Program-made: the position numbers and the translations under genes
In this document: positions 1 to 7,228 of the stretch, piece after piece
How the letters are laid out: the number at the start of each line of letters is the position of its first letter
Position numbering within the stretch: the first letter of the stretch is position 1
DNA from: JBDTNK01 sp039933775
Lineage (GTDB): Bacteria; Chloroflexota; Limnocylindria; QHBO01
Direction of reading: 5' to 3'
Length of the DNA stretch: 44,963 bases
NCBI GenBank assembly: GCA_039933775.1
Contig: JBDTNK010000011.1
Coordinates: 1-44,963 of the forward strand
The notes under the pieces: model-generated
Told to the model about the DNA's origin: nothing
Databases searched by the model: none
The model's input: the letters and a program-made list of their open reading frames with translations, nothing else

Positions 1-164
1 GCGTCGGCCCGTGCAGCGGTGCTGAAGACGATCGCCTCGTGGGCGTCCATCGGACCAGCCTGCGCGGCTGCCGCCTGACCATTCAGGCGAGCGGTCGAGG
101 CCGCGTCGGCCCGTGCAGCGGTGCTGAAGACGATCGCCTCGTGGGCGTCCATCGGACCAGCCTG
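1..164. repeat. In-frame direct repeat, 62-bp identical core, 102-bp period
   Basis: Bases 1-62 and 103-164 are identical, separated by a 40-bp linker. The 102-bp period is exactly 34 codons, so the repeat preserves the minus-strand reading frame of the protein above. The left copy starts at the window edge, so further copies may lie outside. Confidence 0.92.
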
Positions 165-578
165 TGCCGCGGCCTGTGGCACAGCCCCCGCTTCGGGAAC
201 CGTGTTCACGTTGCCACTGTTCAGGGCGGCCACGCCGATCCCGGAGAGGGCGATCGTCCCGGTCAGCGCCCCGGCGAGGAGGAGGCGGCGTCGGAGATCA
301 TCGGCCTGTTGGCGGGTCGGAAAGTGAATCGCGAAGGCATGGCCTTCGGTGTCGTCGTCGTCCAGGCGGATGACCACGGACGTCGACGGGTTGACGCTGT
401 GCCCTTCGGTATCAGGCTCGTCGCTGGCGGCGAGCTTGATGTGCGAGCGACCGCCGCGGCGCTTCAGCGCCTCGCGAAATCGCTCCTGTTGGCGGGCATC
501 GCCGAAGACGATGGTCCCGTCGGATAGGCTGCCATCCGGCAGCTGAAGGTCGAAGCTGGGACTCGATGCTGCGCTCAT
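1..578 (-). CDS. Repeat-containing membrane protein with paired DTEGH motifs (3' end outside window)
   Basis: I do not recognise this family. The frame is open from an ATG at 578 to the window edge (192 full codons), so the C-terminus is missing. The start is supported by an AGGAG Shine-Dalgarno sequence 8 nt upstream. Residues 56-60 and 76-80 carry the same motif DTEGH, 20 residues apart and each preceded by acidic residues. One hydrophobic segment spans about residues 97-119 after a basic patch (LRRR), giving a likely N-in membrane anchor or late signal. From about residue 139 an Ala-rich 34-residue unit containing GPMDAHEAIVFSTAARADA begins to repeat, with the second copy cut by the edge. 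The function is unknown. A secreted or surface-anchored repeat protein is possible, but this is inference from layout only. Confidence 0.72.
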   Translation of the reverse strand, partial: MSAASSPSFDLQLPDGSLSDGTIVFGDARQQERFREALKRRGGRSHIKLAASDEPDTEGHSVNPSTSVVIRLDDDDTEGHAFAIHFPTRQQADDLRRRLLLAGALTGTIALSGIGVAALNSGNVNTVPEAGAVPQAAAQAGPMDAHEAIVFSTAARADAASTARLNGQAAAAQAGPMDAHEAIVFSTAARAD

Positions 579-1011
579 GCCAGGGTCTCCTATCTGTAGC
601 TGTTGCTCGCCAGAGCCCGATCGTCGCTGGCGCCGTCCGTGGCGTCGAGCGCCGCCGATACAGGTGGGATGTCAACCGCATGACAGGCGCGCCGCCGAGA
701 CGCGTGAGCCGCGCGTATTCGCCCCGCACAACCATCGACCATCGGTCGCAGCAGCACATCCGGGAAAGTACGGAGTCGCGCGCGGGAACCTGCCGCGGCT
801 CAGATCGAGCCACTTCGCGCTGGCATCGACTGTGGCTCTGGCGCCCCCGGAGGGCGATGGAGCCCCTCTGGCGACGCACTGCGACAGCAGCTCTGGCATG
901 GTACGTCGCGTGAGCCCTCGACGGCCGGATGCGATGAGTGGACGGGCATTGCTCGGCGAACATCGTCGACGGTCAGACGTTCATGTACTTCCAGTCGCGA
1001 ACTACGACGTG
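579..1011. other. Intergenic stretch without a convincing gene
   Basis: This 433-bp gap lies between two minus-strand genes. Its left end holds the Shine-Dalgarno of the repeat protein (near 585-592). Short open frames here are antisense continuations of neighbours or lack ribosome binding sites. I see no strong hairpin with a T-tract after the GTPase gene that ends at 1012. Confidence 0.6.
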
Positions 1012-3024
1012 TCACCCCCGCCTGGCAAGCGACGCCAGCCACGCATCGCGATCGAGCGGGCTCGGCTCGGAGCGCTCGCGCCGGGGCGGGTTGTCGCCGA
1101 TCGGCTGGTAGCCACCGGGGCGTGACTCGAGGATCCCCTCCCCCATCGACAGTCCCGGGAGCTGATGCTGCAGCGAACGAACGCGAGCGATCGGCAGCAC
1201 GGCCGAGACGCGCGACAAGCCGTTCGCCGAGAACTGGCCGGTGACCCGCCCGCGGAGCTGCCCGAGCGCCGCGATGGCGCCCTGTGCCGTCGACGAGGGC
1301 ATCTCGAGCGCCAACTCGGCGAGTGGCTCGCAGACCCACGTGCCCGCCCGCTCGAGCGCGGTCATCAGCACAAGCTGTGTGAGCCGCCGGAAGTCGGCGG
1401 CGCCCGTGACCGGTGACGCGTAGCCGCAGTCGGTCATCGTGACTCGGCAATCGGTGACCTCCCAGCCGGCCAACCCTTCGGTCAAGGCCTCGCGCACGTA
1501 GCCCTCCATCTGGGTCGTGAAGGTCGCGGCCGTCTTGTACAAGTAGAGCGGGACGAGGCGCGGCTCGACCTCCGCCCGAAAGTCGACTCCCGAGCCGATT
1601 GATCCTGGCTCGATCCGGAGGGCGAGCGTCGCCCTGAACGGGTTCGTGCTCAACGGTGAGCTGCGCCCGGTGATGTTCGTCTTCGTCTTCGCGCGAATGA
1701 CCTCCTCGGCGTCTCCGACCCGGGCCGGTCGCTCGATGCAGACGGTCGTCGTTTCGCGGAAGTCTGCGGCGATGCCGAAGTCGCGCTCGAGCGTCGCCTG
1801 GATCACCTCCTTCTGGACCTCGCCGTACAGCGACACCGACAGCTCGTGCCGGTGATCGTCTTGGCGGACGTCGATGAGCGGGTCCTGTTCGGCGAGCTGG
1901 GCGAGCGCAGCGCGGAGGGAGCCTTGCTCGTTAGGCCGCGCAGCGAAGACCACTGCCTCGAGGGCCGGACGCGGGAAGCGAGCCGAGACGGCCTCGCCGG
2001 ACGGGGGCTCGCCGACCGCGTCACCCACCCTTACCGTGCCGAGCCCGCGAACGGTCGCCATCTGCCCCGCCTCGACGTGGTCTTTGCGCGGCGCTCCCGC
2101 AGGCCCGAACACCCGGATCGAGGTCGGCTTCGCCTCGTCGCCGCCGCCCACGAGCACGCGCTGCCGCGGGAGAAGCGTCCCGGCGAACAGCCGGACGTAC
2201 GCGACGCGCTCGCCGGATGCTGTCCGCTCGATCTTGAAGACGCGGCCCGACACGGGCGCCTGAGAGTCGCCGCTCGCACCGAACAGGAGCTCGTCGATCC
2301 CTGCCAGAAGCGCTTCGATGCCGACCCCGAGCCCGGCGGACCCGAAGAAGACCGGATGGACGATGCCGCGGCCGGTCTGCGCCGCAAGCTGCTCGCGAAG
2401 TCTCAGCGGCGAGAGCGTCGCATCGTCACCGATGTAGGCCCGCAGGATCGACTCGTCGCCCTCGGCCAGGATTTCGGCGAGCGCGGTCCATAGGATGGAA
2501 TCGTCGCCCGCGAAGGACTCGACCCTGGCGGTTCGACCGCCGATTTCGTGGACGCGCTGCATCGGGATGAACCTCGGCGCGAGCCGGCGGGCCATCTCGG
2601 CCACGACGCGCTCCGAGTCGGCGCCGGCTCGGTCGATCTTGTTGACGAAGATCAGGGTCGGGACGCGGAGCCGCTGCAGGGCGCGGAACAGGAGCGGGGT
2701 CTGTGGCTGGACGCCCTCGACGGCCGAGACGACGAGGACCGCGCCGTCGAGGACTCCGAGGACGCGTTCGACCTCGGCGATGAAGTCCGGGTGGCCAGGC
2801 GTATCGACCAGGTTGACCGCCAGGTCGCCGAATCTGAACGAGGCGACCGCAGATCGGATCGTGATGCCGCGCTCGCGCTCGAGCTCGAGCGAGTCGGTCT
2901 GGGTGGTGCCGGCGTCGACGCTGCCGACGTGATCGATCGCACCGGCGGCGTAAAGGAGTCGTTCGCTGAGGGTGGTCTTACCGGCGTCGACGTGGGCAAG
3001 GATTCCGAGATTGAGCGTGCGCAT
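1012..3024 (-). CDS. Tet(M)/OtrA-type ribosomal protection GTPase (EF-G-like)
   Basis: A 670-residue translational GTPase of the EF-G superfamily. The N-terminal G domain shows AHVDAGKT at about residue 10, RGITI in switch I, DTPGH and NKID. The C-terminal part holds the GYASPVTGAADFR segment, and it ends with a basic tail after a LPGLSMGEG motif that matches Tet(M)/Tet(O) proteins. Tet(M) is about 640 residues and OtrA about 660, so the length fits this group and is slightly shorter than typical EF-G (about 700). Known members bind the ribosomal A-site region and use GTP to release tetracycline. Chromosomal homologues are common in high-G+C bacteria, and actual resistance cannot be read from sequence. 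It is the only gene downstream of tRNA-Arg. Its 220-bp leader contains short frames discussed in the findings. Confidence 0.85.
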   Translation of the reverse strand: MRTLNLGILAHVDAGKTTLSERLLYAAGAIDHVGSVDAGTTQTDSLELERERGITIRSAVASFRFGDLAVNLVDTPGHPDFIAEVERVLGVLDGAVLVVSAVEGVQPQTPLLFRALQRLRVPTLIFVNKIDRAGADSERVVAEMARRLAPRFIPMQRVHEIGGRTARVESFAGDDSILWTALAEILAEGDESILRAYIGDDATLSPLRLREQLAAQTGRGIVHPVFFGSAGLGVGIEALLAGIDELLFGASGDSQAPVSGRVFKIERTASGERVAYVRLFAGTLLPRQRVLVGGGDEAKPTSIRVFGPAGAPRKDHVEAGQMATVRGLGTVRVGDAVGEPPSGEAVSARFPRPALEAVVFAARPNEQGSLRAALAQLAEQDPLIDVRQDDHRHELSVSLYGEVQKEVIQATLERDFGIAADFRETTTVCIERPARVGDAEEVIRAKTKTNITGRSSPLSTNPFRATLALRIEPGSIGSGVDFRAEVEPRLVPLYLYKTAATFTTQMEGYVREALTEGLAGWEVTDCRVTMTDCGYASPVTGAADFRRLTQLVLMTALERAGTWVCEPLAELALEMPSSTAQGAIAALGQLRGRVTGQFSANGLSRVSAVLPIARVRSLQHQLPGLSMGEGILESRPGGYQPIGDNPPRRERSEPSPLDRDAWLASLARRG

Positions 3025-3245
3025 GGGTCCTCATGTCGTGCAAGGAGGTGCTGACCTTCTGGCTGGACATAGGTGCTCCCATCTCGTTCCCTTCTCTCGG
3101 CGGGGCGGAATTGCCCGTGAATGGTCGCATGCCGCGTCAAGCTTCCACATCTTGCCTGAGCGGAAGGCGCGGCCTGATGCACACTAGGGTCCACTCGCTT
3201 ACCGGCGACTTGGACGACGGCGTGAACGCGCTAGTTGACTTGAAG

Positions 3246-3318
3246 CGCCCCCGGAGGGATTCGAACCCCCGACGCCCGCCTTAGGACGGCGGCGCTCTAT
3301 CCACTGAGCTACGGGGGC
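3246..3318 (-). tRNA. tRNA-Arg (anticodon CCT)
   Basis: A full cloverleaf is visible on the minus strand. Acceptor stem GCCCCCG pairs with CGGGGGC, the D arm is TAGCTCAGTGGATAGAG, and the anticodon stem CCGCC/GGCGG encloses the loop GTCCTAA with anticodon CCT. The T arm contains TTCGAAT. The discriminator base is G and CCA is not encoded. It decodes AGG. A TAGGAT box (plus-strand 3331-3336) lies 12 nt upstream of the 5' end and is the likely -10. Confidence 0.96.
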
Positions 3319-3330
3319 AGGCGCCACCGC

Positions 3331-3345
3331 ATCCTACCGTATGAT
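3331..3345. promoter_or_regulatory. Overlapping divergent -10 boxes
   Basis: TAGGAT (minus strand, 3331-3336) is 12 nt upstream of tRNA-Arg. TATGAT (plus strand, 3340-3345) ends 7 nt before the ATG at 3353 of the glutaredoxin-like gene. The two transcripts therefore leave the same 15-bp segment in opposite directions. No good -35 is visible for either. Confidence 0.45.
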
Positions 3346-3352
3346 CGGCCGC

Positions 3353-3607
3353 ATGCCGAACCGTGACGAGCACGAGATCGTGCTCTACGAGCGCGCCGGA
3401 TGCCACCTCTGCGAGGACGCGGCCGTCCTGCTCGACGAGATGCTCGGTCCTGACCGATACAGCCGCGTCGACATCGACACCGATGACGACCTCCTCGTTC
3501 GCTACGGCCATCGCATCCCCGTCGTGACCGTCGACGGTGCGGAGCGCCTGGAGGTACCCATCACCGCGCCCGACGTGCGCGCCATGCTGGCCAGAATGGA
3601 CCGATGA
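3353..3607 (+). CDS. Glutaredoxin-like (DUF836) small thiol protein
   Basis: An 84-residue thioredoxin-fold protein of the glutaredoxin-like DUF836 type. The active-site-like CxxC sits near the N-terminus (GCHLCED, Cys17 and Cys20), followed by an acidic strand and the cis-proline region HRIPVVTVDG typical of the fold. The ATG at 3353 is preferred over the in-frame ATG at 3341 because the latter lies inside the TATGAT -10 box; a transcript starting about 7 nt downstream of the box would begin at or near 3353, so it would be leaderless. The gene overlaps the TlpA-like gene by 4 bp (ATGA), and the two are probably made together as cytoplasmic and membrane-facing thiol proteins. The substrate is unknown. 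Confidence 0.82.
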   Translation: MPNRDEHEIVLYERAGCHLCEDAAVLLDEMLGPDRYSRVDIDTDDDLLVRYGHRIPVVTVDGAERLEVPITAPDVRAMLARMDR

Positions 3608-4218
3608 CGCCGTCCGCCGGCCGGCGTCGTCCCCGACGGCGCCGCGCGCTGTGGTGGCTGCTCGGGATTGCGCTCACCGGCGCCGCGCTGGCGTGGCTCG
3701 CCTCTGCGCCGCTCGCCACGGCGCCGGTCGATCTCACCACTGGCGGCCTCGTCGGGAAGCCCGCGCCGCCGCTGCGCGGCGCGACGCTCGATGGTGCAAC
3801 CATCGACCTGACCGTCGATGGCCGTGACCGGCTGACGTGGGTTAACTTCTGGGCCACCAGCTGCGAGCCGTGCCGGACGGAGATGCCGGCGATGCAGGCG
3901 CTCGGGGAACGCTACGCCGACCGGCTGCTGATCGTGGGCGTCGACTGGGGCGAGGCAACCGACTCGGTCGCCGACTTCGTCGCGCGCTACGAGGTGCGCT
4001 ACCCGATCGTGCTCGACCCCACGCTCGACACGTTCTACGCCTGGAACCCCATCGACGGGCTGCCACGCCACTTCTTCGTGGACGGCCACGGGGTGGTCGT
4101 GCGCCAGGTCATCGGTCCCCTGCACCCCGACGCCATGGTGACGATCCTCGAAGAGCTCCTGGGTGCTGCCTCACCGGACGCCGCTCGGTCGAACGGCGTC
4201 CGGCATCGGTCCGTCTAG
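3604..4218 (+). CDS. TlpA/ResA-like membrane-anchored thioredoxin
   Basis: A 204-residue protein with a very basic N-terminus (about residues 6-14), one transmembrane anchor (about 16-38) and an extracytoplasmic thioredoxin-fold domain. The active site is WATSCEPC (Cys87/Cys90), in the VNFWATxCxPC context seen in TlpA and ResA proteins. The segment GLPRHFFVDGHG contains the cis-proline loop. Family members reduce disulfides in exported proteins, often during cytochrome c maturation or for copper centres. Here the convergent neighbour encodes a cupredoxin, which would suit a role in keeping a copper-binding Cys reduced, though no cytochrome maturation genes are present. The stop codon overlaps that of the cupredoxin gene. 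Confidence 0.85.
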   Translation: MTPSAGRRRPRRRRALWWLLGIALTGAALAWLASAPLATAPVDLTTGGLVGKPAPPLRGATLDGATIDLTVDGRDRLTWVNFWATSCEPCRTEMPAMQALGERYADRLLIVGVDWGEATDSVADFVARYEVRYPIVLDPTLDTFYAWNPIDGLPRHFFVDGHGVVVRQVIGPLHPDAMVTILEELLGAASPDAARSNGVRHRSV

Positions 4219-4643
4219 CTGGCGGTGACACTCCCGTTCATGTCGGGATGCACTTCGCAGTCGAAGTAGTAGTCGCCGGCCGGAAGCGCCGGCACTTCGT
4301 ACGTCACGGTCGTGGCAGTCACGATCTCGCCATTGAAGAGGCTTTCGCTCTTGCTGTCATCGGTGAAGATCGCGATGTTGTGCGGCACGTCCTCCTTGTT
4401 CTCGAAGGTGATCGTGAACGCGGTGTCGGCCGGAGCCTCGATGCAGCTCGCGCTGAAGGCAAGGTTCTCGGCGCTCATCGTGATGTTGTTGTCGGCATCG
4501 GCCGTCGCGCAGTCGCCGCCGCCGGTACCCGGCGTGGCGGAGGCTTCGGTCCCGCCGCCACTGCACGCGGCCAGGGCCAGCATGCCGATCAACGGGATGG
4601 CGAGTCGAGCGCGCGTCGAAAGACGCGAGACAGAAAGGAACAT
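4215..4643 (-). CDS. Lipoprotein cupredoxin (plastocyanin/azurin-like)
   Basis: A 142-residue exported blue-copper-type protein. A basic N-terminus and hydrophobic stretch lead into the lipobox LAAC, with lipidation expected at Cys27, followed by a Gly/Ser/Thr linker. The C-terminal domain has the type 1 copper ligands in the usual order: His88 (VPHN), Cys129 (FDCEVH), His132 and Met135 (HPDM). Cys45 and Cys67 may form a structural disulfide. Such proteins carry electrons at the outer face of the membrane or bind copper. Its stop overlaps that of the TlpA-like gene on the opposite strand within the palindrome CTAG. The nearest upstream minus-strand gene is a metallo-hydrolase 55 nt away. Confidence 0.88.
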   Translation of the reverse strand: MFLSVSRLSTRARLAIPLIGMLALAACSGGGTEASATPGTGGGDCATADADNNITMSAENLAFSASCIEAPADTAFTITFENKEDVPHNIAIFTDDSKSESLFNGEIVTATTVTYEVPALPAGDYYFDCEVHPDMNGSVTAS

Positions 4644-4698
4644 GGAATCCAGCTACCTCGTGGGGACTGCGTTTGTGGTATCCCCATGGTAGCCCGGC

Positions 4699-5577
4699 TC
4701 AGGCGGAAGCGCGAAACCCTCGCTCGGTTCGTTCGACGCGCACCGGCAGGTCGCCGGGATCGTGGGTGAAGTAGCACCACCAGCCTTCGTCCGCCGCTCG
4801 CGTGACGAGCACGTTGCGCGCCTCGACCGCGGCGATCGGGTAGTCGTCGAAGGCGCTCGTCCAGCGCACCGGCAGCTGCCAACGGGTCGGGATCAGGTCG
4901 CCGAAGAAGATCGCGCGATCGCGGGTGTCGCCCGCGCGCCCGCCGCCGGCGAGCGAGCCGATCAGGACGGCCTGCGACCCACGTGTGTGCCCGCCGGTAC
5001 GCGTCACCGTGACGCCCGGCATGAGCTCGACCTCGCCATTCACCTCGGCCAGCTGGCGCGCACCGCGGATGAGCTCGAGCTGCTCGGCTTCCATGATGCC
5101 CTGCAGGCGCAGCTCATCGCCACGCGCAGCCTCCGATTCGTCGCGCTGCACGATGTAGCGTGCGTTCAAAAAAGCCGGCTGGCCGGCCGCGTCGACCATC
5201 CCGCCGGCGTGGTCGTAGTGGAGGTGGCTGACGACGACAAAATCGATGCTCGCCGGATCCTCGCCCACGGCGCGCAGCGCCTCGACCGGGTCACCGCCCT
5301 CGACGCCCTTGATGTCGCGATCCTTGGCGCTCATGCGCACGCCCGTGCCCGTCTCGACCAGGAGGCGCCTGCCTCCCGATTCGATCAGGAGCAGGTTGAG
5401 CCGGCAGAGCAGCCGGCCACGCTCATCGGTCTCGACGAAACGTGACCAGAGCGGACGCGGCACGACACCGAAGAAGCCGCCGGCATCGGGCCGAAACCAG
5501 CCCGCACGCACGACGCGCACGCTGACGCCACCGGCAAAGGCGCGGGCAGGACCGATCTCGTAGAGCGGGTCGGGCAC
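4699..5577 (-). CDS. MBL-fold metallo-hydrolase
   Basis: A 292-residue metallo-beta-lactamase-fold enzyme. The metal motif HxHxDH is intact as SHLHYDHAGG (His118, His120, Asp122, His123). Further ligand regions follow in TRTGGHTRGSQ and FFGDLIPT. The long N-terminal segment before the motif resembles AHL-lactonase or glyoxalase-II-like single-domain hydrolases, but the substrate cannot be assigned. It starts 8 nt after the dcd stop and is probably the third gene of an nrdR-dcd operon. There is no signal peptide, so it should be cytoplasmic. Confidence 0.85.
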   Translation of the reverse strand: MPDPLYEIGPARAFAGGVSVRVVRAGWFRPDAGGFFGVVPRPLWSRFVETDERGRLLCRLNLLLIESGGRRLLVETGTGVRMSAKDRDIKGVEGGDPVEALRAVGEDPASIDFVVVSHLHYDHAGGMVDAAGQPAFLNARYIVQRDESEAARGDELRLQGIMEAEQLELIRGARQLAEVNGEVELMPGVTVTRTGGHTRGSQAVLIGSLAGGGRAGDTRDRAIFFGDLIPTRWQLPVRWTSAFDDYPIAAVEARNVLVTRAADEGWWCYFTHDPGDLPVRVERTERGFRASA

Positions 5578-5585
5578 GGCGGTGG

Positions 5586-6167
5586 CTAGCGCTGCACGCG
5601 CCCGCGATCGAAATCGCGGTGGTAGAGACTCGCCGTGGGGTCACGCTGGCCGCGGTACTTGCTGCCGATGCGCGCGTCGCCGTAGCCAATCTCGACCGGC
5701 GAGCTGAGGCGCTGGAAGCTGATCTGGCCGATCTTCATGCCGTCGTAGAGCGTGATCGGCAGGTTCGCGACGTTGCTGAGCTCCAGGGTCAGGTTGCCCT
5801 CCCATCCGGGATCGACATAGCCAGCCGTCGAATGGATGAGCAGCCCCAGGCGCCCAAGCGAGCTCTTTCCTTCCAGCCGAGCCACGAGATCGTTCGGGAG
5901 CTCCACGCGTTCCAGCGTCGAGCCCAGCACGAACTCGCCGGGATGCAGGATGAACGGCACGTCACCGCTGATCTCGACGAGCTCGGTCAGGTCTGGCTGG
6001 TCGACGCGCACGTCGATGTACGGATAGCGCGTGTTGCGGAAGACGCGAAAGCGGCGATCGAGGTGCAGGTCCACGCTCGAGGGCTGGACGGCCTCCGGCG
6101 TGTACGGATCGATGACGATCCGTCCGCTCTCGATCTCGGCTCGGATGTCGCGGTCCGACAGGATCAC
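5586..6167 (-). CDS. dcd: dCTP deaminase
   Basis: A 193-residue protein of the dUTPase/dCTP deaminase superfamily. It begins MILSDRDI, as is typical for Dcd, with QPSSVDLHL, HPGEFVLGSTLE, the active-site segment EGKSSLGRLGL and DPGWEGNLTLEL. The C-terminus has GSKYRGQ followed by a flexible tail, usually the nucleotide lid. It converts dCTP to dUTP (or to dUMP in bifunctional members) for dTMP synthesis. The present sequence does not decide between mono- and bifunctional forms. Its ATG overlaps the nrdR stop (ATGA), tying dUMP supply to the ribonucleotide-reductase repressor. Confidence 0.95.
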   Translation of the reverse strand: MILSDRDIRAEIESGRIVIDPYTPEAVQPSSVDLHLDRRFRVFRNTRYPYIDVRVDQPDLTELVEISGDVPFILHPGEFVLGSTLERVELPNDLVARLEGKSSLGRLGLLIHSTAGYVDPGWEGNLTLELSNVANLPITLYDGMKIGQISFQRLSSPVEIGYGDARIGSKYRGQRDPTASLYHRDFDRGRVQR

Positions 6168-6634
6168 TCCGGCGCGTCCTGCCGTTGCCGCACCAGTCGA
6201 TCGACCTCGCGCTTGAGCGTCGAGATGTCCTCGTAGCTGTGATAGACCGATGCGAAGCGGATATAGGCCAGCTGGTCGATGTCACGTAGTGCCTCCGCGG
6301 CCAGCTTGCCGATCTCCTTGGCGGACACTTCCGCGTCGCCGCGCGCCCGGATGCCCGCCTCGATATCGTCGATGGCGTGCTCGACCTGGGCGAGGGTCAC
6401 CGGCCGCTTCTCCAGCGCCTTGAGCAGACCCGCCTGCAGCTTGGTGCGGTCGAAGTCCTGGCGCACCCCGTCGCGCTTGGTGACGACCAGCCGCGCGCCC
6501 TCGGGGCGTTCGTACGTCGTGAACCGATGGGAGCAGGCCTCACATTCGCGACGCCTGCGGATGGTCGTCCCGCCCTCCAGGTCGCGCGAATCAATGACTC
6601 GCGTCCCGGTTGCCTCGCAGCGTGGACAGCGCAT
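6164..6634 (-). CDS. nrdR: Transcriptional repressor NrdR
   Basis: A 156-residue NrdR. The N-terminal zinc ribbon has Cys3-Cys6 and Cys31-Cys34 (MRCPRC and CEAC), with the conserved RRRRECE stretch. An ATP-cone domain follows at about residues 46-136 (LVVTKRDG to AYIRFASVYHSY). NrdR binds ATP/dATP and represses ribonucleotide reductase operons by binding NrdR boxes. No nrd reductase gene is in this window. The 60 bp upstream of the start hold inverted repeats that could be an autoregulatory operator. It is the first gene of nrdR-dcd-hydrolase. Confidence 0.96.
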   Translation of the reverse strand: MRCPRCEATGTRVIDSRDLEGGTTIRRRRECEACSHRFTTYERPEGARLVVTKRDGVRQDFDRTKLQAGLLKALEKRPVTLAQVEHAIDDIEAGIRARGDAEVSAKEIGKLAAEALRDIDQLAYIRFASVYHSYEDISTLKREVDRLVRQRQDAPE

Positions 6635-6641
6635 GTACTAC

Positions 6642-6680
6642 ACCAGTGGTGGTATTGCGGCGGAGCATACCACAACATGT
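6642..6680 (-). promoter_or_regulatory. Inverted repeats upstream of nrdR, possible NrdR operator
   Basis: GTGGTAT (6649-6655) and ATACCAC (6667-6673) form a perfect 7-bp inverted repeat with an 11-bp spacer. Next to it, CACCA and TGGTG (6641-6651) flank one base as a second small palindrome. On the minus strand ATACCACCACTGGTGT matches the NrdR-box consensus at about 10 of 16 positions by eye. Assignment to NrdR is inference. Confidence 0.4.
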
Positions 6681-6695
6681 GCCGTTTCTTGGCGC

Positions 6696-7211
6696 TCAAA
6701 GCTGGTCGCGGTTCAGCCTCGTCGCGACCGATGCCTCGGCCGGCTTGCCCGGCTCCCAGTCGACGAGCACCTCGACCAGTTCCGCCATGCGCATCCGCGA
6801 ATGGATGACGTTGAGGTAGCCGCGCTTGTAGTACGTGAACGGCTCCTCGTCATCCGGCGGGCGATGCCGCATGCGCGTGATGCCGCAGCCGCGCTCGACG
6901 GTGACGATCCCGCGCAGGGCCCGCTCGAGATTCGCCTCGTAGTCGGCATGCAGGCCGTGGAGCGCCTCCGGCGCCAGCACGTCGCGCAGCTCCTCGGCCA
7001 GCGTGTCGAGCTCGGCCTCGGAAGCGTCGAGCTGCTCGAGCGCCGCGTCGACGTCGGCGTCACGCCGGCGCAGGGCATCGATGAGGTCGGCGACGCGGCC
7101 CAGCACCTCGTCGATCCGCGTCGTGCGGCTCGTCAGTTGCTCGCGGTAGGCGGCGAGCTCGCGTCCGTGTCCGAGTGGCCGTTGCCGGCCGCCGAGCAGC
7201 TTGTTCAACAT
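6696..7211 (-). CDS. Uncharacterised coiled-coil protein downstream of etfA
   Basis: I do not recognise a family. The protein is 171 residues and highly charged. About residues 15-80 are heptad-like (repeated Leu/Ala with Asp/Glu/Arg) and probably form a coiled coil. The C-terminal third has a conserved-looking aromatic segment (EPFTYYKRGYLNVIHSRMRM). It lacks a signal peptide and membrane segments. The ATG at 7211 is chosen because AAGGA lies 10 nt upstream; an in-frame TTG at 7232 overlapping the etfA stop is the alternative. It closes the acyl-CoA dehydrogenase-etfB-etfA unit, so an accessory role there is possible but unproven. Confidence 0.6.
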   Translation of the reverse strand: MLNKLLGGRQRPLGHGRELAAYREQLTSRTTRIDEVLGRVADLIDALRRRDADVDAALEQLDASEAELDTLAEELRDVLAPEALHGLHADYEANLERALRGIVTVERGCGITRMRHRPPDDEEPFTYYKRGYLNVIHSRMRMAELVEVLVDWEPGKPAEASVATRLNRDQL

Positions 7212-7228
7212 CGGTCGGTGGTCCTTGC

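Noticed and set aside
1012..3024. Recently acquired mobile tetracycline resistance gene
   Set aside because: No transposon or plasmid genes flank it, and its base composition looks like that of its neighbours; a chromosomal homologue is more likely.
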